Source: Paenibacillus tarimensis (GTDB lineage: Bacteria > Bacillota > Bacilli > Paenibacillales > Paenibacillaceae). From it: DNA of 64,000 nucleotides. Below are positions 10,546-18,802 of this stretch, one piece after another (the stretch's first letter is position 1; each line of letters opens with the position of its first letter). Location of the stretch: assembly GCF_021532315.1 (NCBI RefSeq), contig NZ_JAKGAO010000009.1:1-64000 (forward strand), in the 5' to 3' direction. A program made the position numbers and the translations under genes. The notes below the pieces were generated by a model that did no database searches, was not told the DNA's origin, and worked only from the letters and a program-made list of their open reading frames with translations.

Positions 10546-10584
10546 AGAAGCGGAACTGTCATTTCAAGTCGAGGAGCGAACGAG

Positions 10585-11601
10585 ATGAAGAAAATGCTGC
10601 TGCTTTATACCCTGCTCATTGCCGGCTTTATGATCTTCTTGTACTTCTTCTACTTCCGGAGTTTTACCGCAGATACCGGTCTTCCTCCTGACGAGCGTCT
10701 GCAGGGCACCATGGAAGAGAAATATGTAATGGTTACGTTCCAATCAGGCATTGACTACTGGAAGACCGGGCTGAAGGGCTTCGAGGATGCTGCACAGGTG
10801 CTGGGTGTATCGGTCGAATACCGTGGTGCCACCCAATATGATATGAACGAGCAGATTACGGTATTGGAGCAGGTCATCGCCCGCAAGCCTGCCGGGATCG
10901 CCTTGTCTGCAATGGATCCGGAGGCTCTGGTACCGACTATTGATAAGGCGGTGGAGGCGGGGATTCCGGTCGTGCTGTTCGACTCGGGCGCTCCGGCCAG
11001 CAGGGCCTACTCGTTTCTTGGGACGGACAATTATAATGCGGGTGAAGTGGCAGCTCACAAGATGGCGGAACTGATCGGGCAGCGAGGGGCTGTGGCTATT
11101 GTTACAAGACCAGGGCAGCTTAATCACCGGGAACGGACTGAGGGCTTCCGCTCCGTCATGGCCTCGGACTATCCGGAAATCGATATCGTTGCCGTAACGG
11201 ACGGAGAAGGCGATCAGCTTGCATCGGAGGAGGCTGCCCGGGAGCTGCTCGCGGAATATCCTGAACTGGTTGGCGTGTTCGCTACAGAAGCTAATGGAGG
11301 TGTCGGTGTCGGACGGGCTGTAAAGTCGGCAGGGATGCTGCCGCAGGTCCGGATTATCAGCTTCGATACGGATAAAGGCACGCTAGATATGGTGAAGGAA
11401 GGAACCATAGCGGCAACGCTCGCCCAAGGTACATGGAATATGGGGTATTGGGCGCTGATGCATCTGTTCCATCTGGAGCATGACATCGTCCAGCCGGGTG
11501 CGGACCGCAAGAGCAGCCGGGTCCCGCAGCTTCCTGTCTATGTGGATACCGGAATATCCATCGTGACGCAGAGCAGTGTGGACGATTATTATGCCAAGTA
11601 G
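10585..11601 (+). CDS. Membrane-anchored sugar-binding protein, probable sensor partner (XylFII-like)
   Basis: The product (338 residues) has an N-terminal hydrophobic anchor at about residues 4-26 (LLLYTLLIAGFMIFLYFFYF) and no lipobox cysteine. It should therefore stay tethered by a transmembrane helix rather than act as a free lipoprotein. Residues 45-335 form a type I periplasmic-binding fold of the RbsB class (MVTFQSGIDYWKTGLKGFED, AMDPEALVPTIDKAVEAGIP, VLFDSGAP). It sits immediately upstream of a YesM-type kinase and a YesN-type regulator and downstream of a complete sugar importer that already has its own binding protein. In Clostridium the equivalent XylFII binds D-xylose and switches on the LytS kinase. 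The same role here is inferred from gene order and the anchor. Confidence 0.8.
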   Translation: MKKMLLLYTLLIAGFMIFLYFFYFRSFTADTGLPPDERLQGTMEEKYVMVTFQSGIDYWKTGLKGFEDAAQVLGVSVEYRGATQYDMNEQITVLEQVIARKPAGIALSAMDPEALVPTIDKAVEAGIPVVLFDSGAPASRAYSFLGTDNYNAGEVAAHKMAELIGQRGAVAIVTRPGQLNHRERTEGFRSVMASDYPEIDIVAVTDGEGDQLASEEAARELLAEYPELVGVFATEANGGVGVGRAVKSAGMLPQVRIISFDTDKGTLDMVKEGTIAATLAQGTWNMGYWALMHLFHLEHDIVQPGADRKSSRVPQLPVYVDTGISIVTQSSVDDYYAK

Positions 11602-11635
11602 CATAACCGCCTGAACAACCGGGAGGATAACATCG

Positions 11636-13489
11636 ATGCGATATAATCCGCTTGCGCTTAATAACTGGCCGATAAGGTACAAGCTTATCCTTCATTTCAT
11701 CCTGATCAGCATCCTGCCTGCTGCGACAATTGGGGTACTGATTGCTTGGGCGACAGACACCATTATCGGCAAGCAGGTCAACAGTCAGACCGCAAGATTA
11801 ATCGGGAGTGTAAGCCAGTCCCTGGATTTTTACGCGCAGAATCTGCAGAATCATACGTATTTTATATCCTTTAATCCTGCCATTATCCGGTTTCTTGAGG
11901 AGGGCGAGGCAGCGCTGGAGCAGGGGAACGCGCGGTATGAAACCAAGAAGTTTCTGCAGGGCTTTACGACCCTCTACCCGGAAATAGCCGGCATTATGGT
12001 TGTTGGCGCCCACGGTGATTATATCAGTAACGAAATGTATGCCCGGACCAGCCGCAGTCTAACGGAGGAACAGTGGTATAGGGAAGCGGCAGCGGCGAAG
12101 GGCATATTCAAGATGATCGGCCATCCTTCAGATCGCAATGTCATAACGCATGCGAACTACAAGGACGAGGAGGTCGTGTCTGTCGTGCGGGCGATTCTGG
12201 ACCCCGAACGCCAGATAACGCTGGGTGTCGTGCTGATTGATCTGAAGCTGCGCGTGATCGCGGAAACCGTTAAGGATGTGCGTCTCGGCAAATCGGGCTA
12301 TCTCATGGTCGTTGATGAGAAGGGAGACAGCATCTATGCGCCGCGCCAATCTGTTGCAGCTTCATTTGACAGAGGACAGCTCAGGGATATGTCAGGGACG
12401 TTTGCCGAGAGGATCGGCGACCGTTCCTTTCAGTTCATCTATGCCCGCTCGCCATTCACGAATTGGGCGACAGTCGGGGTATTCGATGTACGGGAATCAG
12501 CAGCCGAGGTCAGACAGATCAACCTGTTCCTGCTGATCTTCGTCTTCGCTGCCTGTCTGCTCGGCATTGCAGCCTCTTATTATTTGTCCTATTCCATATC
12601 ACGCCCCATTACACAGCTGGCCTCGACCATGCGCAAGGTGGAGGAAGGGAACCTGACGATTCGTTATCCGGGCACACGACAGGACGAAGTGGGCATACTG
12701 GGGCGCAGCTTTAATGGGATGCTCACGCAGATCAACCGGCTTCTGGAACAGGTCGGGGAGGAACAGCGCCAGAAGCGGGAGGCGGAGCTGCGAAGTCTGC
12801 AGGCGCATATTAAGCCGCATTTTCTGTACAACACGCTCGACACGATCCAATGGCTAGCCCGCAAGGACGGAGCGGCTCAGGCTGCGGAGGTGGTTGAATC
12901 GCTGTCCCGCTTGTTCCGCATCGGTCTCAGCAAAGGGCGTGAGCTGGTTCCGCTGCAGGATGAGCTTGCCCATATCCGCAGCTATCTGGAAATCCAGAAG
13001 ACCCGGTATAAGGACAAGCTCAGCTATTCAATTGACTCGGAGCCGCAGACCGGCGATCTTCTGGTGACGAAGCTGACGCTGCAGCCGATTGTGGAGAATG
13101 CCATCTATCACGGAATCAAGGAGCGAAGGGGGCCGGGTATGGTCCGGATTCGTACGGCAGTAAAGGGTAACAGATTGCTGCTTGTCGTGGAAGATGACGG
13201 TGCAGGAATGGATGCGGCTGCCCTCCACGCCCTTCGTGTCCGGTTAGACAGAGCGGGCACACTGGACCGGCGGCAGAGCCATGGAGTACCGGGAGAGGAA
13301 GGAGCTGGCGGGTATGGGCTCGTAAATATCCAGGAGCGAATCCGTCTTGCCTTCGGTTGGGAGTATGGCATAGAGGTGGAGAGTGAACCGGGCATAGGAT
13401 CGGCTGTAACAATCCGGCATCCGCTGCTGGAGGAGGAAGGGGAGAAAGTTTATGGAACGGGAGCGGCTGTGGAAGGTGTTGATTGCTGA
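11636..13489 (+). CDS. YesM-type sensor histidine kinase
   Basis: This membrane kinase (617 residues) has a transmembrane helix at about 18-38, an extracellular sensor domain (about 40-290) and a second helix at about 296-316. A HAMP domain (about 317-370) follows, then a LytS/YesM-type His-kinase region with HIKPHFLYNT, where His 395 is the expected phosphoacceptor. The HATPase domain shows PIVENAIYHGIKE, VVEDDGAGMD and GYGLVNIQERI. The sensor domain probably contacts the anchored binding protein encoded 34 bases upstream. The 3' end overlaps the response regulator gene by 38 bases, so the two are translated together. The target is presumably the adjacent sugar importer operon. Confidence 0.92.
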   Translation: MRYNPLALNNWPIRYKLILHFILISILPAATIGVLIAWATDTIIGKQVNSQTARLIGSVSQSLDFYAQNLQNHTYFISFNPAIIRFLEEGEAALEQGNARYETKKFLQGFTTLYPEIAGIMVVGAHGDYISNEMYARTSRSLTEEQWYREAAAAKGIFKMIGHPSDRNVITHANYKDEEVVSVVRAILDPERQITLGVVLIDLKLRVIAETVKDVRLGKSGYLMVVDEKGDSIYAPRQSVAASFDRGQLRDMSGTFAERIGDRSFQFIYARSPFTNWATVGVFDVRESAAEVRQINLFLLIFVFAACLLGIAASYYLSYSISRPITQLASTMRKVEEGNLTIRYPGTRQDEVGILGRSFNGMLTQINRLLEQVGEEQRQKREAELRSLQAHIKPHFLYNTLDTIQWLARKDGAAQAAEVVESLSRLFRIGLSKGRELVPLQDELAHIRSYLEIQKTRYKDKLSYSIDSEPQTGDLLVTKLTLQPIVENAIYHGIKERRGPGMVRIRTAVKGNRLLLVVEDDGAGMDAAALHALRVRLDRAGTLDRRQSHGVPGEEGAGGYGLVNIQERIRLAFGWEYGIEVESEPGIGSAVTIRHPLLEEEGEKVYGTGAAVEGVDC

Positions 13490-14660
13490 TGATGAACCGA
13501 TTATCAGGGAAGGCATTCGCGGCTCAGTTTCCTGGGAGGAGCTTGGCCTGACCATCGCTGGTGAGGCGGAGGACGGGGAAGAAGCACTCGATATAGCACT
13601 TAGGGAAAATGTTGACATCGTGCTGGTTGATTTGAACATGCCGATCATGAGCGGTCTTGTCTTGATCGGCAAGCTGCGGGAGCAGCATCCCTCCTGCAAA
13701 ATAATTATTATTACCGGGCATGATGAATTCGGCTATGCGCAGGAAGCGATACGGCTCGGTGTGGACGATTATCTGCTTAAGCCGGTCAATCCCGGACAGC
13801 TGCAGGGGCTGCTGGAGAAGACTGCTGCCAGGCTTACAGCTGAGAAGCACCAGGAGGAACGGATGGCTCTTGCCTCCAGGCAGCTTGAGAAGAACATGGG
13901 AATGCTGCGGGAGCGGTTCTGCCTCGAATGGATGGCCGGCGAGCTGTCGGAGGAGGAGCTGCGCGAGCAGCTGGCATTCCTAGGCATGCCGGTCAGGCCG
14001 CCGGAGGCGGTGGGCGTAATCCGCTGGCCTGAAGGCTCCAAGGGCAAGCAGTTCCTGACCGAGAAGGATCGTCAGCTGCTGCTCTTCGCAATTGAGAATA
14101 TTGTAGAGGAGGTACTGGCTGGGTACCGGTTCATTCACTACCGGGATGACTTCGGCATGATCGTGCTCTTATTCTGGCAGCAGCCGGACGGTGAGGCTTG
14201 GGGGAGAATAGGGACAGCGGTTTCTGACTGCCTGAACATTAAGGTTCAGGCCAGGCTGGCTGCAAATCCGGGAGGATTGACCGATGTTTACAAGTGCTAC
14301 GCAGAAGCGAAGGCGGATGTATTCAAGTCAGCCAAGCTGTCCCCGTTAATCAGGCGCGCCAAGGCGGCCATAACCGAACGCTATGCCGAACCGGAATTGA
14401 GTCTTGAGGCTGTTGCCGCAGAGCTCTGTGTCTCTTCGGTTTATCTAAGCAGGCTGTTCAAACAGGAAACCGGCGTTTCCTACAGCACACTGCTGACTGA
14501 AATGCGGATAAAGGAAGCCATACGGCTGCTCCACGACACAGATCTGACCATGAATGAAATTGCGCAGCGGATCGGGTATGAGACCCAGCACTACTTCAGT
14601 ACCGCATTTAAGAAAGCTACCGGTGTGCCGCCGGCTCATTACCGCAAGGTTCATACATGA
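13452..14660 (+). CDS. YesN-type response regulator with AraC DNA-binding domain
   Basis: This cytoplasmic transcription factor has 402 residues. The receiver domain has the acidic pair in IADDEP, phosphoacceptor Asp 60 in VLVDLNMP and Lys 110 in LLKPV. A linker region is followed by a C-terminal AraC/XylS domain with two helix-turn-helix motifs (SLEAVAAELCVSSVYLSRLF and MNEIAQRIGYETQHYFSTAF). A GGAGGAGGAAGGGGAG purine tract precedes the ATG, inside the end of the kinase gene. It should be phosphorylated by that kinase and activate sugar-uptake genes, most simply the importer just upstream. Confidence 0.93.
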   Translation: MERERLWKVLIADDEPIIREGIRGSVSWEELGLTIAGEAEDGEEALDIALRENVDIVLVDLNMPIMSGLVLIGKLREQHPSCKIIIITGHDEFGYAQEAIRLGVDDYLLKPVNPGQLQGLLEKTAARLTAEKHQEERMALASRQLEKNMGMLRERFCLEWMAGELSEEELREQLAFLGMPVRPPEAVGVIRWPEGSKGKQFLTEKDRQLLLFAIENIVEEVLAGYRFIHYRDDFGMIVLLFWQQPDGEAWGRIGTAVSDCLNIKVQARLAANPGGLTDVYKCYAEAKADVFKSAKLSPLIRRAKAAITERYAEPELSLEAVAAELCVSSVYLSRLFKQETGVSYSTLLTEMRIKEAIRLLHDTDLTMNEIAQRIGYETQHYFSTAFKKATGVPPAHYRKVHT

Positions 14661-14695
14661 GCCGGCTTTCCCCTTAGGAGACCGAGGCTGGTTAG

Positions 14696-14724
14696 TTGAC
14701 ATAGCAGCTTAAATGTAATATAAC
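14696..14724 (+). promoter_or_regulatory. Sigma-A promoter of the czrA-like/CDF operon
   Basis: TTGACA (14696-14701) is separated by exactly 17 bases from TATAAC (14719-14724). The -10 box overlaps the left end of the palindrome described next, as expected for a repressor-controlled promoter. Confidence 0.85.
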
Positions 14725-14760
14725 CTATATATGAGCATATGCTCATATATAGGTTATATT
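14717..14760. promoter_or_regulatory. 44-bp perfect palindrome, ArsR/CzrA-type metal operator
   Basis: The two 22-base halves (14717-14738 and 14739-14760) are exact reverse complements. The centre ATATGAGCATATGCTCATAT matches the 12-2-12 ArsR-family operator type bound by CzrA-like repressors (TGAnCA...TGnTCA). It overlaps the -10 region and the transcription start of the following two-gene operon. Confidence 0.88.
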
Positions 14761-14775
14761 TTGTTATGAGGTGGT

Positions 14776-15090
14776 ATGAATATGAAAGCAGAAGAGCATT
14801 CTTTCTTAAGTCCAGAGGTAGTTACGGATGTTTCACAGATCTTCAAGGCGCTTGCCGATCCGACCAGGATACGGATTCTGTACATGCTTTCGCAGGAGGA
14901 GTGTTCGGTCAACCATATCGCGGAAGTGCTTGAGATATCGCAATCGGCAGTGTCGCATCAACTGGCAATGCTTAGGACAATGAGGCTTGTGAAGTACCGC
15001 CGTGAGGGTACGGCCATGCTGTACAGCTGCGATGACGCCCATGTCATCTCACTGCTCAGGCAGGCCATTGACCATGCGGAGCACAGGTAG
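14776..15090 (+). CDS. czrA: ArsR/SmtB-family metal-sensing repressor, CzrA-like
   Basis: This winged-helix repressor (104 residues) releases DNA when it binds zinc or cobalt. The helix-turn-helix VNHIAEVLEISQSAVSHQLAMLR is clear. The C-terminal alpha-5 helix carries Asp 87, His 89, His 100 and His 103, which is the exact D-x-H-(10)-H-x2-H spacing of the CzrA zinc site. The alpha-3 cysteine motif of CadC/ArsR is absent, so zinc/cobalt sensing is more likely than cadmium/lead. It is the first gene of an operon with the CDF exporter 14 bases downstream, behind a palindromic operator it almost certainly binds, giving autoregulation. Confidence 0.92.
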   Translation: MNMKAEEHSFLSPEVVTDVSQIFKALADPTRIRILYMLSQEECSVNHIAEVLEISQSAVSHQLAMLRTMRLVKYRREGTAMLYSCDDAHVISLLRQAIDHAEHR

Positions 15091-15104
15091 AGGAGGAACG
15101 ATCT

Positions 15105-16109
15105 ATGGGAAAGCACAAACACAACGGGCATGCTGATGGCCCTAAGGACAGCTATGGTCAAGAACAAAGTCATCATGAGCATCATCTCGGACATCATGGG
15201 CACCACCACGGGCATCATGGGCACCATCATCATGTGGATCTGGAAGGGAACAAGAAGGGGCTAATTATTGCGCTGGCGATTACATTTGGCATTATGCTGC
15301 TGGAGTTCTTCGGAGGCCTGTTCACCGGCAGTCTCGCCCTCCTGTCAGACAGCGGGCACATGCTGAGTGACAGCAGTTCGCTTGTGCTCAGCCTGATTGC
15401 CGTATGGATCGCGGCCAAGCCGGCATCTCCCAAGAAAACCTACGGCTACCAGCGGTTTGAAATCGTGGCGGCGCTTTTTAACGGTATATCACTGTTTATC
15501 ATTGCCGGATTTATTGTATGGGAGGCCATCGAGCGTTTCGCAAATCCGCCAGCCGTATCAAGCGGCTCCATGATGGTGATCGCGCTAATTGGCCTGCTGG
15601 CCAATCTGTTGAGCGCCTATTTTCTGATGAGCAGGGGCGATGTGAAAAATAACATTAACCTCCGCAGTGCCTATCTGCACATCCTCGGTGATGCGCTTGG
15701 CTCCATCGGTGCGATCGGAGCGGGCCTGGTGATGTGGCTGTTCGGCTGGTATATCGCGGACCCGGTCATCAGCATGGCAGTATCCCTGCTAATTTTGCGC
15801 GGGGCATGGAGCGTGTTCGTCAACGCGCTGCATATCCTGATGGAAGGCACACCGGAAGCCATTGACCAGCAGTCAGTAAGGGCGGCTCTTGAGCAAATTG
15901 ACGGTGTGCTTAACGTTCATGACCTCCACATCTGGACAATCACTTCGGGCATGGATTCGCTGAGCTGTCATCTGCTCGTTGATGACAATAGGGACAGCCA
16001 GCGCATCCTGCAGCAGGCAATCCGGCTTATCGGCGAACGGTTCGGGATACATCATACAACGATACAGGTTGAAAATTCGGGCATTGAGCATGAAGGTCTT
16101 CATCAGTAA
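15105..16109 (+). CDS. czcD: CDF-family zinc/cobalt exporter (CzcD/ZitB type)
   Basis: This inner-membrane antiporter (334 residues) removes divalent metal in exchange for protons. The N-terminal tail is extremely rich in histidine (HHEHHLGHHGHHHGHHGHHHH, about residues 24-46) and can collect zinc. Six transmembrane helices follow. The metal-site signatures are LLSDSGHMLSDSSSLV in helix 2 and HILGDALGSIGAI in helix 5. The C-terminal cytoplasmic domain (about 240-334) is the usual ferredoxin-like dimerisation fold. AGGAGG precedes the ATG. It is cotranscribed with the CzrA-like repressor. Confidence 0.95.
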   Translation: MGKHKHNGHADGPKDSYGQEQSHHEHHLGHHGHHHGHHGHHHHVDLEGNKKGLIIALAITFGIMLLEFFGGLFTGSLALLSDSGHMLSDSSSLVLSLIAVWIAAKPASPKKTYGYQRFEIVAALFNGISLFIIAGFIVWEAIERFANPPAVSSGSMMVIALIGLLANLLSAYFLMSRGDVKNNINLRSAYLHILGDALGSIGAIGAGLVMWLFGWYIADPVISMAVSLLILRGAWSVFVNALHILMEGTPEAIDQQSVRAALEQIDGVLNVHDLHIWTITSGMDSLSCHLLVDDNRDSQRILQQAIRLIGERFGIHHTTIQVENSGIEHEGLHQ

Positions 16110-16196
16110 GAAAAGGGCGGGCAGCAGAATTTTCCAAGGGTTGAATTAAATAATTGGAGCAATGCAAATAGGTCTGTGGTACTATTTATAATAGGC

Positions 16197-16252
16197 GGTC
16201 AACTCTACACTGCCGGTGTCTATCTTCCGATATAGACCTTGTGTGTTTGACC
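16197..16252 (+). promoter_or_regulatory. Structured leader hairpin upstream of GGDEF-EAL gene
   Basis: GGTCAA (16197-16202) pairs with TTGACC (16247-16252). Inside it GGTGTCTATC and GATATAGACC form a second stem around a TTCC loop. A TATAAT at 16187-16192 lies just upstream, so this would begin the transcript of the c-di-GMP gene. It does not match the GEMM c-di-GMP riboswitch consensus. Its role is unknown. Confidence 0.4.
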
Positions 16253-16331
16253 TTGCGCCTTTTATCGCCTGTCGTTTACATATTCAGCTTAACCGCAACT
16301 TTTGAGAAAACTTTAATGGAGCTGACCCGCG

Positions 16332-18731
16332 ATGACCGATCTTTTCCTCCCCTTGATTTTTCTGCTTGGTCCCTACCTGCTGCTCTTTTATATGTCGGCA
16401 GAAATCTACCTGCGGAACCCGGGCAGCATCAAGCACCGCCTGACTGCTTTGCTTATTATTTCCATCAGCTTTTTGTTTTTGGGTGAATTCCTGTTCAATG
16501 TGCTGCCGTACGAAAAGGCCCAGCTCGCTGCACGATATATTAAGCTTCCGTCGGCTTTCACAACGATGACGATTGGCCTGTACTTTGTCCGTCTGTTCAC
16601 CTATGCCCGGCTCAGCCGTATATATCAGGTAATGGCCTTGCTTCCGCTATTCGGAATTATACCGCTGGTCTTTCCGCTTCCAGGCTTTGAAATATCCCTT
16701 GAGAAGCAGTCTTACTGGTATATCGAGATTTACAGCACGGATCTGATAGCTGTACTCCTAATAACTGGAATCTATTCTATTATATTGTTCTTGCTGCAGC
16801 TTTTCAAAGCTCTGCTAAGCAGCAAGCCCAAGCTTCGGGTCCTTAGAGAGAAGGAACGTTACCGGGTTATGCTTCGCGGTGCGGCTCTGACATGCATCTG
16901 GGGAGTGCTTGCCCTATTCGTCTTCCGGCCTTATGCAGAGCATGCTCCAATTCTTCCGCCGGGCGCCATGTCGGCTTATAGTGTGCTGTTCCTTGTATAT
17001 GCGATCCGGCATGTCATGATTAACTATGATTTCCTGTCCACGACCGGAAGAAGATACCAGATGCTGTTCAAGCTGTCCCGTAACGGCATAGCGCTGGTGG
17101 ATCAGGACGGATATATGGCCGAGACGAATCCAGCTTTCATCCGCATGCTTGGCATTACCGACCAGAAGGATGCCAGCTGGAAGGGCCGGCGGATATATTC
17201 CTTCATTACCATAGAGGATGCAAAGCTGTATGAATGGGTTAATGAAAAGTTCGCAGATAAGGAGCCCTTCCATGCGGAAATCCGCGTCACTAACTTCCTG
17301 GGCGAGAGCTATATTATGGAAACAGACGTCGAATATATTGAAGTGGACGGGCAGATCTGGTGCTTCATGATGACCAAGGACATCACGCAGCAGAAGGATA
17401 GTGAAGCGAAACTGGAGTTTCTGGCCTATCATGATCCACTTACAGGGCTTGGCAACAGACGAAAGTTCCAGGAGCGGCTTGGAGAGTATCTGGAGCAGAT
17501 GAACCCCGAAACCGATAAGCTGGCTGTGCTGCTGATTGACCTGGACCAATTCAAATGGATTAATGATACACTCGGTCATTCTGCAGGGGATGAACTGCTG
17601 CGGATGGCATCGGACCGGCTGCAAACTATTATCCCCGGCAAAGCATGTGTTTCGCGTTTGGGCGGCGATGAATTTATTGTCCTCCTGCCCTGGTTGTCGG
17701 GCACGGACGAGGCATTGGAATGCGCGCATCTCATTATTCGGGCCCTCCGGGAGCCGTTTCTGTTTCAGAACAGCCGCTTCCAAATATCAGCCAGCATCGG
17801 GATATCGATTGCGCCAAGAGACGGTATGGAAGTGGAATTGATCGTAGGGAGTGCGGACTCCGCCATGTATGAGGCCAAGCGTGAGGGCCGTAACCAGTTC
17901 CATCTGTTCCGGCCCTCACAGAAGGCAAATGCCGAGAAGGCATTAAAGCTGGCAAATTGTCTGCAGCGCGCGCTTGAGGAGGAGGAATTCTCGCTCCATT
18001 ACCAGCCGCAAATTGACATCCGCACGAATCGGGTGATTGGGGTTGAGGCCCTGCTGCGTTGGCGGTCGGCAGAAATCGGTGTCGTATCTCCGGGAGATTT
18101 CATTCCGCTGGCCGAAGAGACCGGGGCCATCGTGCCAATCGGGGAATGGGTGATCCGAACGGCACTAGCTGAAGGATTACGCTGGATTAGCTCGGGCAGG
18201 GAGGACTTTGTTGTTTCGGTTAATTTGTCAGCCCGCCAGTTGAAGGATCCGACCCTTGCGGCGAAGCTGAGGAGCATGCTGGAGCTTTATCAGTTTCCGC
18301 CGGCAAATCTATGTCTGGAAATAACCGAGAGCACGATGATCGGGGATGTGGAGCAGACGCTCAAGGTATGTGAGGAAATCGTCGATATGGGCGTTGCACT
18401 GGCGATTGATGATTTTGGGACAGGCTTCTCCTCTCTTGGTTTGCTGAGCCGCTTTCCTTTCCGCACAATCAAGATTGACAAGTCGCTGATCCGCGATATT
18501 GAAGCCAGCAGCAAGGATGCCGCAATCATCGAGACCATCATCCGTCTGTCAGAGCATCTGGAGATGGAGGTTTTGGCAGAGGGGGTGGAGACGGAAGCGC
18601 AGCTGGATATTCTGAAGCGTCTGGGCTGCCATGAGGTACAGGGATATCTGTGCGGGCATCCCTCTGAACCTGAGGATATCGACCAGCTTCTGATGCCGGA
18701 TTCGGTCCGAGATACAGACTCAGCGGGCTGA
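16332..18731 (+). CDS. Membrane-bound GGDEF-EAL protein (c-di-GMP synthesis/degradation)
   Basis: The protein has 799 residues. Seven or so hydrophobic helices fill about 1-225 and look like a membrane sensor of the 7TM histidine-kinase-N type. A PAS domain (about 235-355) leads to a GGDEF domain with intact RLGGDEFIVLLP (GGDEF at about 444-448). No RxxD inhibitory site is present before it. The EAL domain (about 535-790) has EALLRW, EITES, DDFGTGFSSL, IKIDKSLIRD and AEGVET, so the catalytic residues look complete. Both diguanylate cyclase and phosphodiesterase activities are possible; which dominates cannot be told from sequence. A hairpin-rich 140-base leader precedes it. Confidence 0.92.
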   Translation: MTDLFLPLIFLLGPYLLLFYMSAEIYLRNPGSIKHRLTALLIISISFLFLGEFLFNVLPYEKAQLAARYIKLPSAFTTMTIGLYFVRLFTYARLSRIYQVMALLPLFGIIPLVFPLPGFEISLEKQSYWYIEIYSTDLIAVLLITGIYSIILFLLQLFKALLSSKPKLRVLREKERYRVMLRGAALTCIWGVLALFVFRPYAEHAPILPPGAMSAYSVLFLVYAIRHVMINYDFLSTTGRRYQMLFKLSRNGIALVDQDGYMAETNPAFIRMLGITDQKDASWKGRRIYSFITIEDAKLYEWVNEKFADKEPFHAEIRVTNFLGESYIMETDVEYIEVDGQIWCFMMTKDITQQKDSEAKLEFLAYHDPLTGLGNRRKFQERLGEYLEQMNPETDKLAVLLIDLDQFKWINDTLGHSAGDELLRMASDRLQTIIPGKACVSRLGGDEFIVLLPWLSGTDEALECAHLIIRALREPFLFQNSRFQISASIGISIAPRDGMEVELIVGSADSAMYEAKREGRNQFHLFRPSQKANAEKALKLANCLQRALEEEEFSLHYQPQIDIRTNRVIGVEALLRWRSAEIGVVSPGDFIPLAEETGAIVPIGEWVIRTALAEGLRWISSGREDFVVSVNLSARQLKDPTLAAKLRSMLELYQFPPANLCLEITESTMIGDVEQTLKVCEEIVDMGVALAIDDFGTGFSSLGLLSRFPFRTIKIDKSLIRDIEASSKDAAIIETIIRLSEHLEMEVLAEGVETEAQLDILKRLGCHEVQGYLCGHPSEPEDIDQLLMPDSVRDTDSAG

Positions 18732-18802
18732 TTGGATTTATACCGCTGAAGTGATTAAGATAGAAGCAGACGACGAACAAGTTCACAAGGAGGAATAACT
18801 GC

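Noticed and set aside
15170-15240. Short direct repeats of CATCATGGGCACCA type
   Set aside because: They encode the histidine-rich tail of the CDF exporter and are not a CRISPR array or regulatory repeat.
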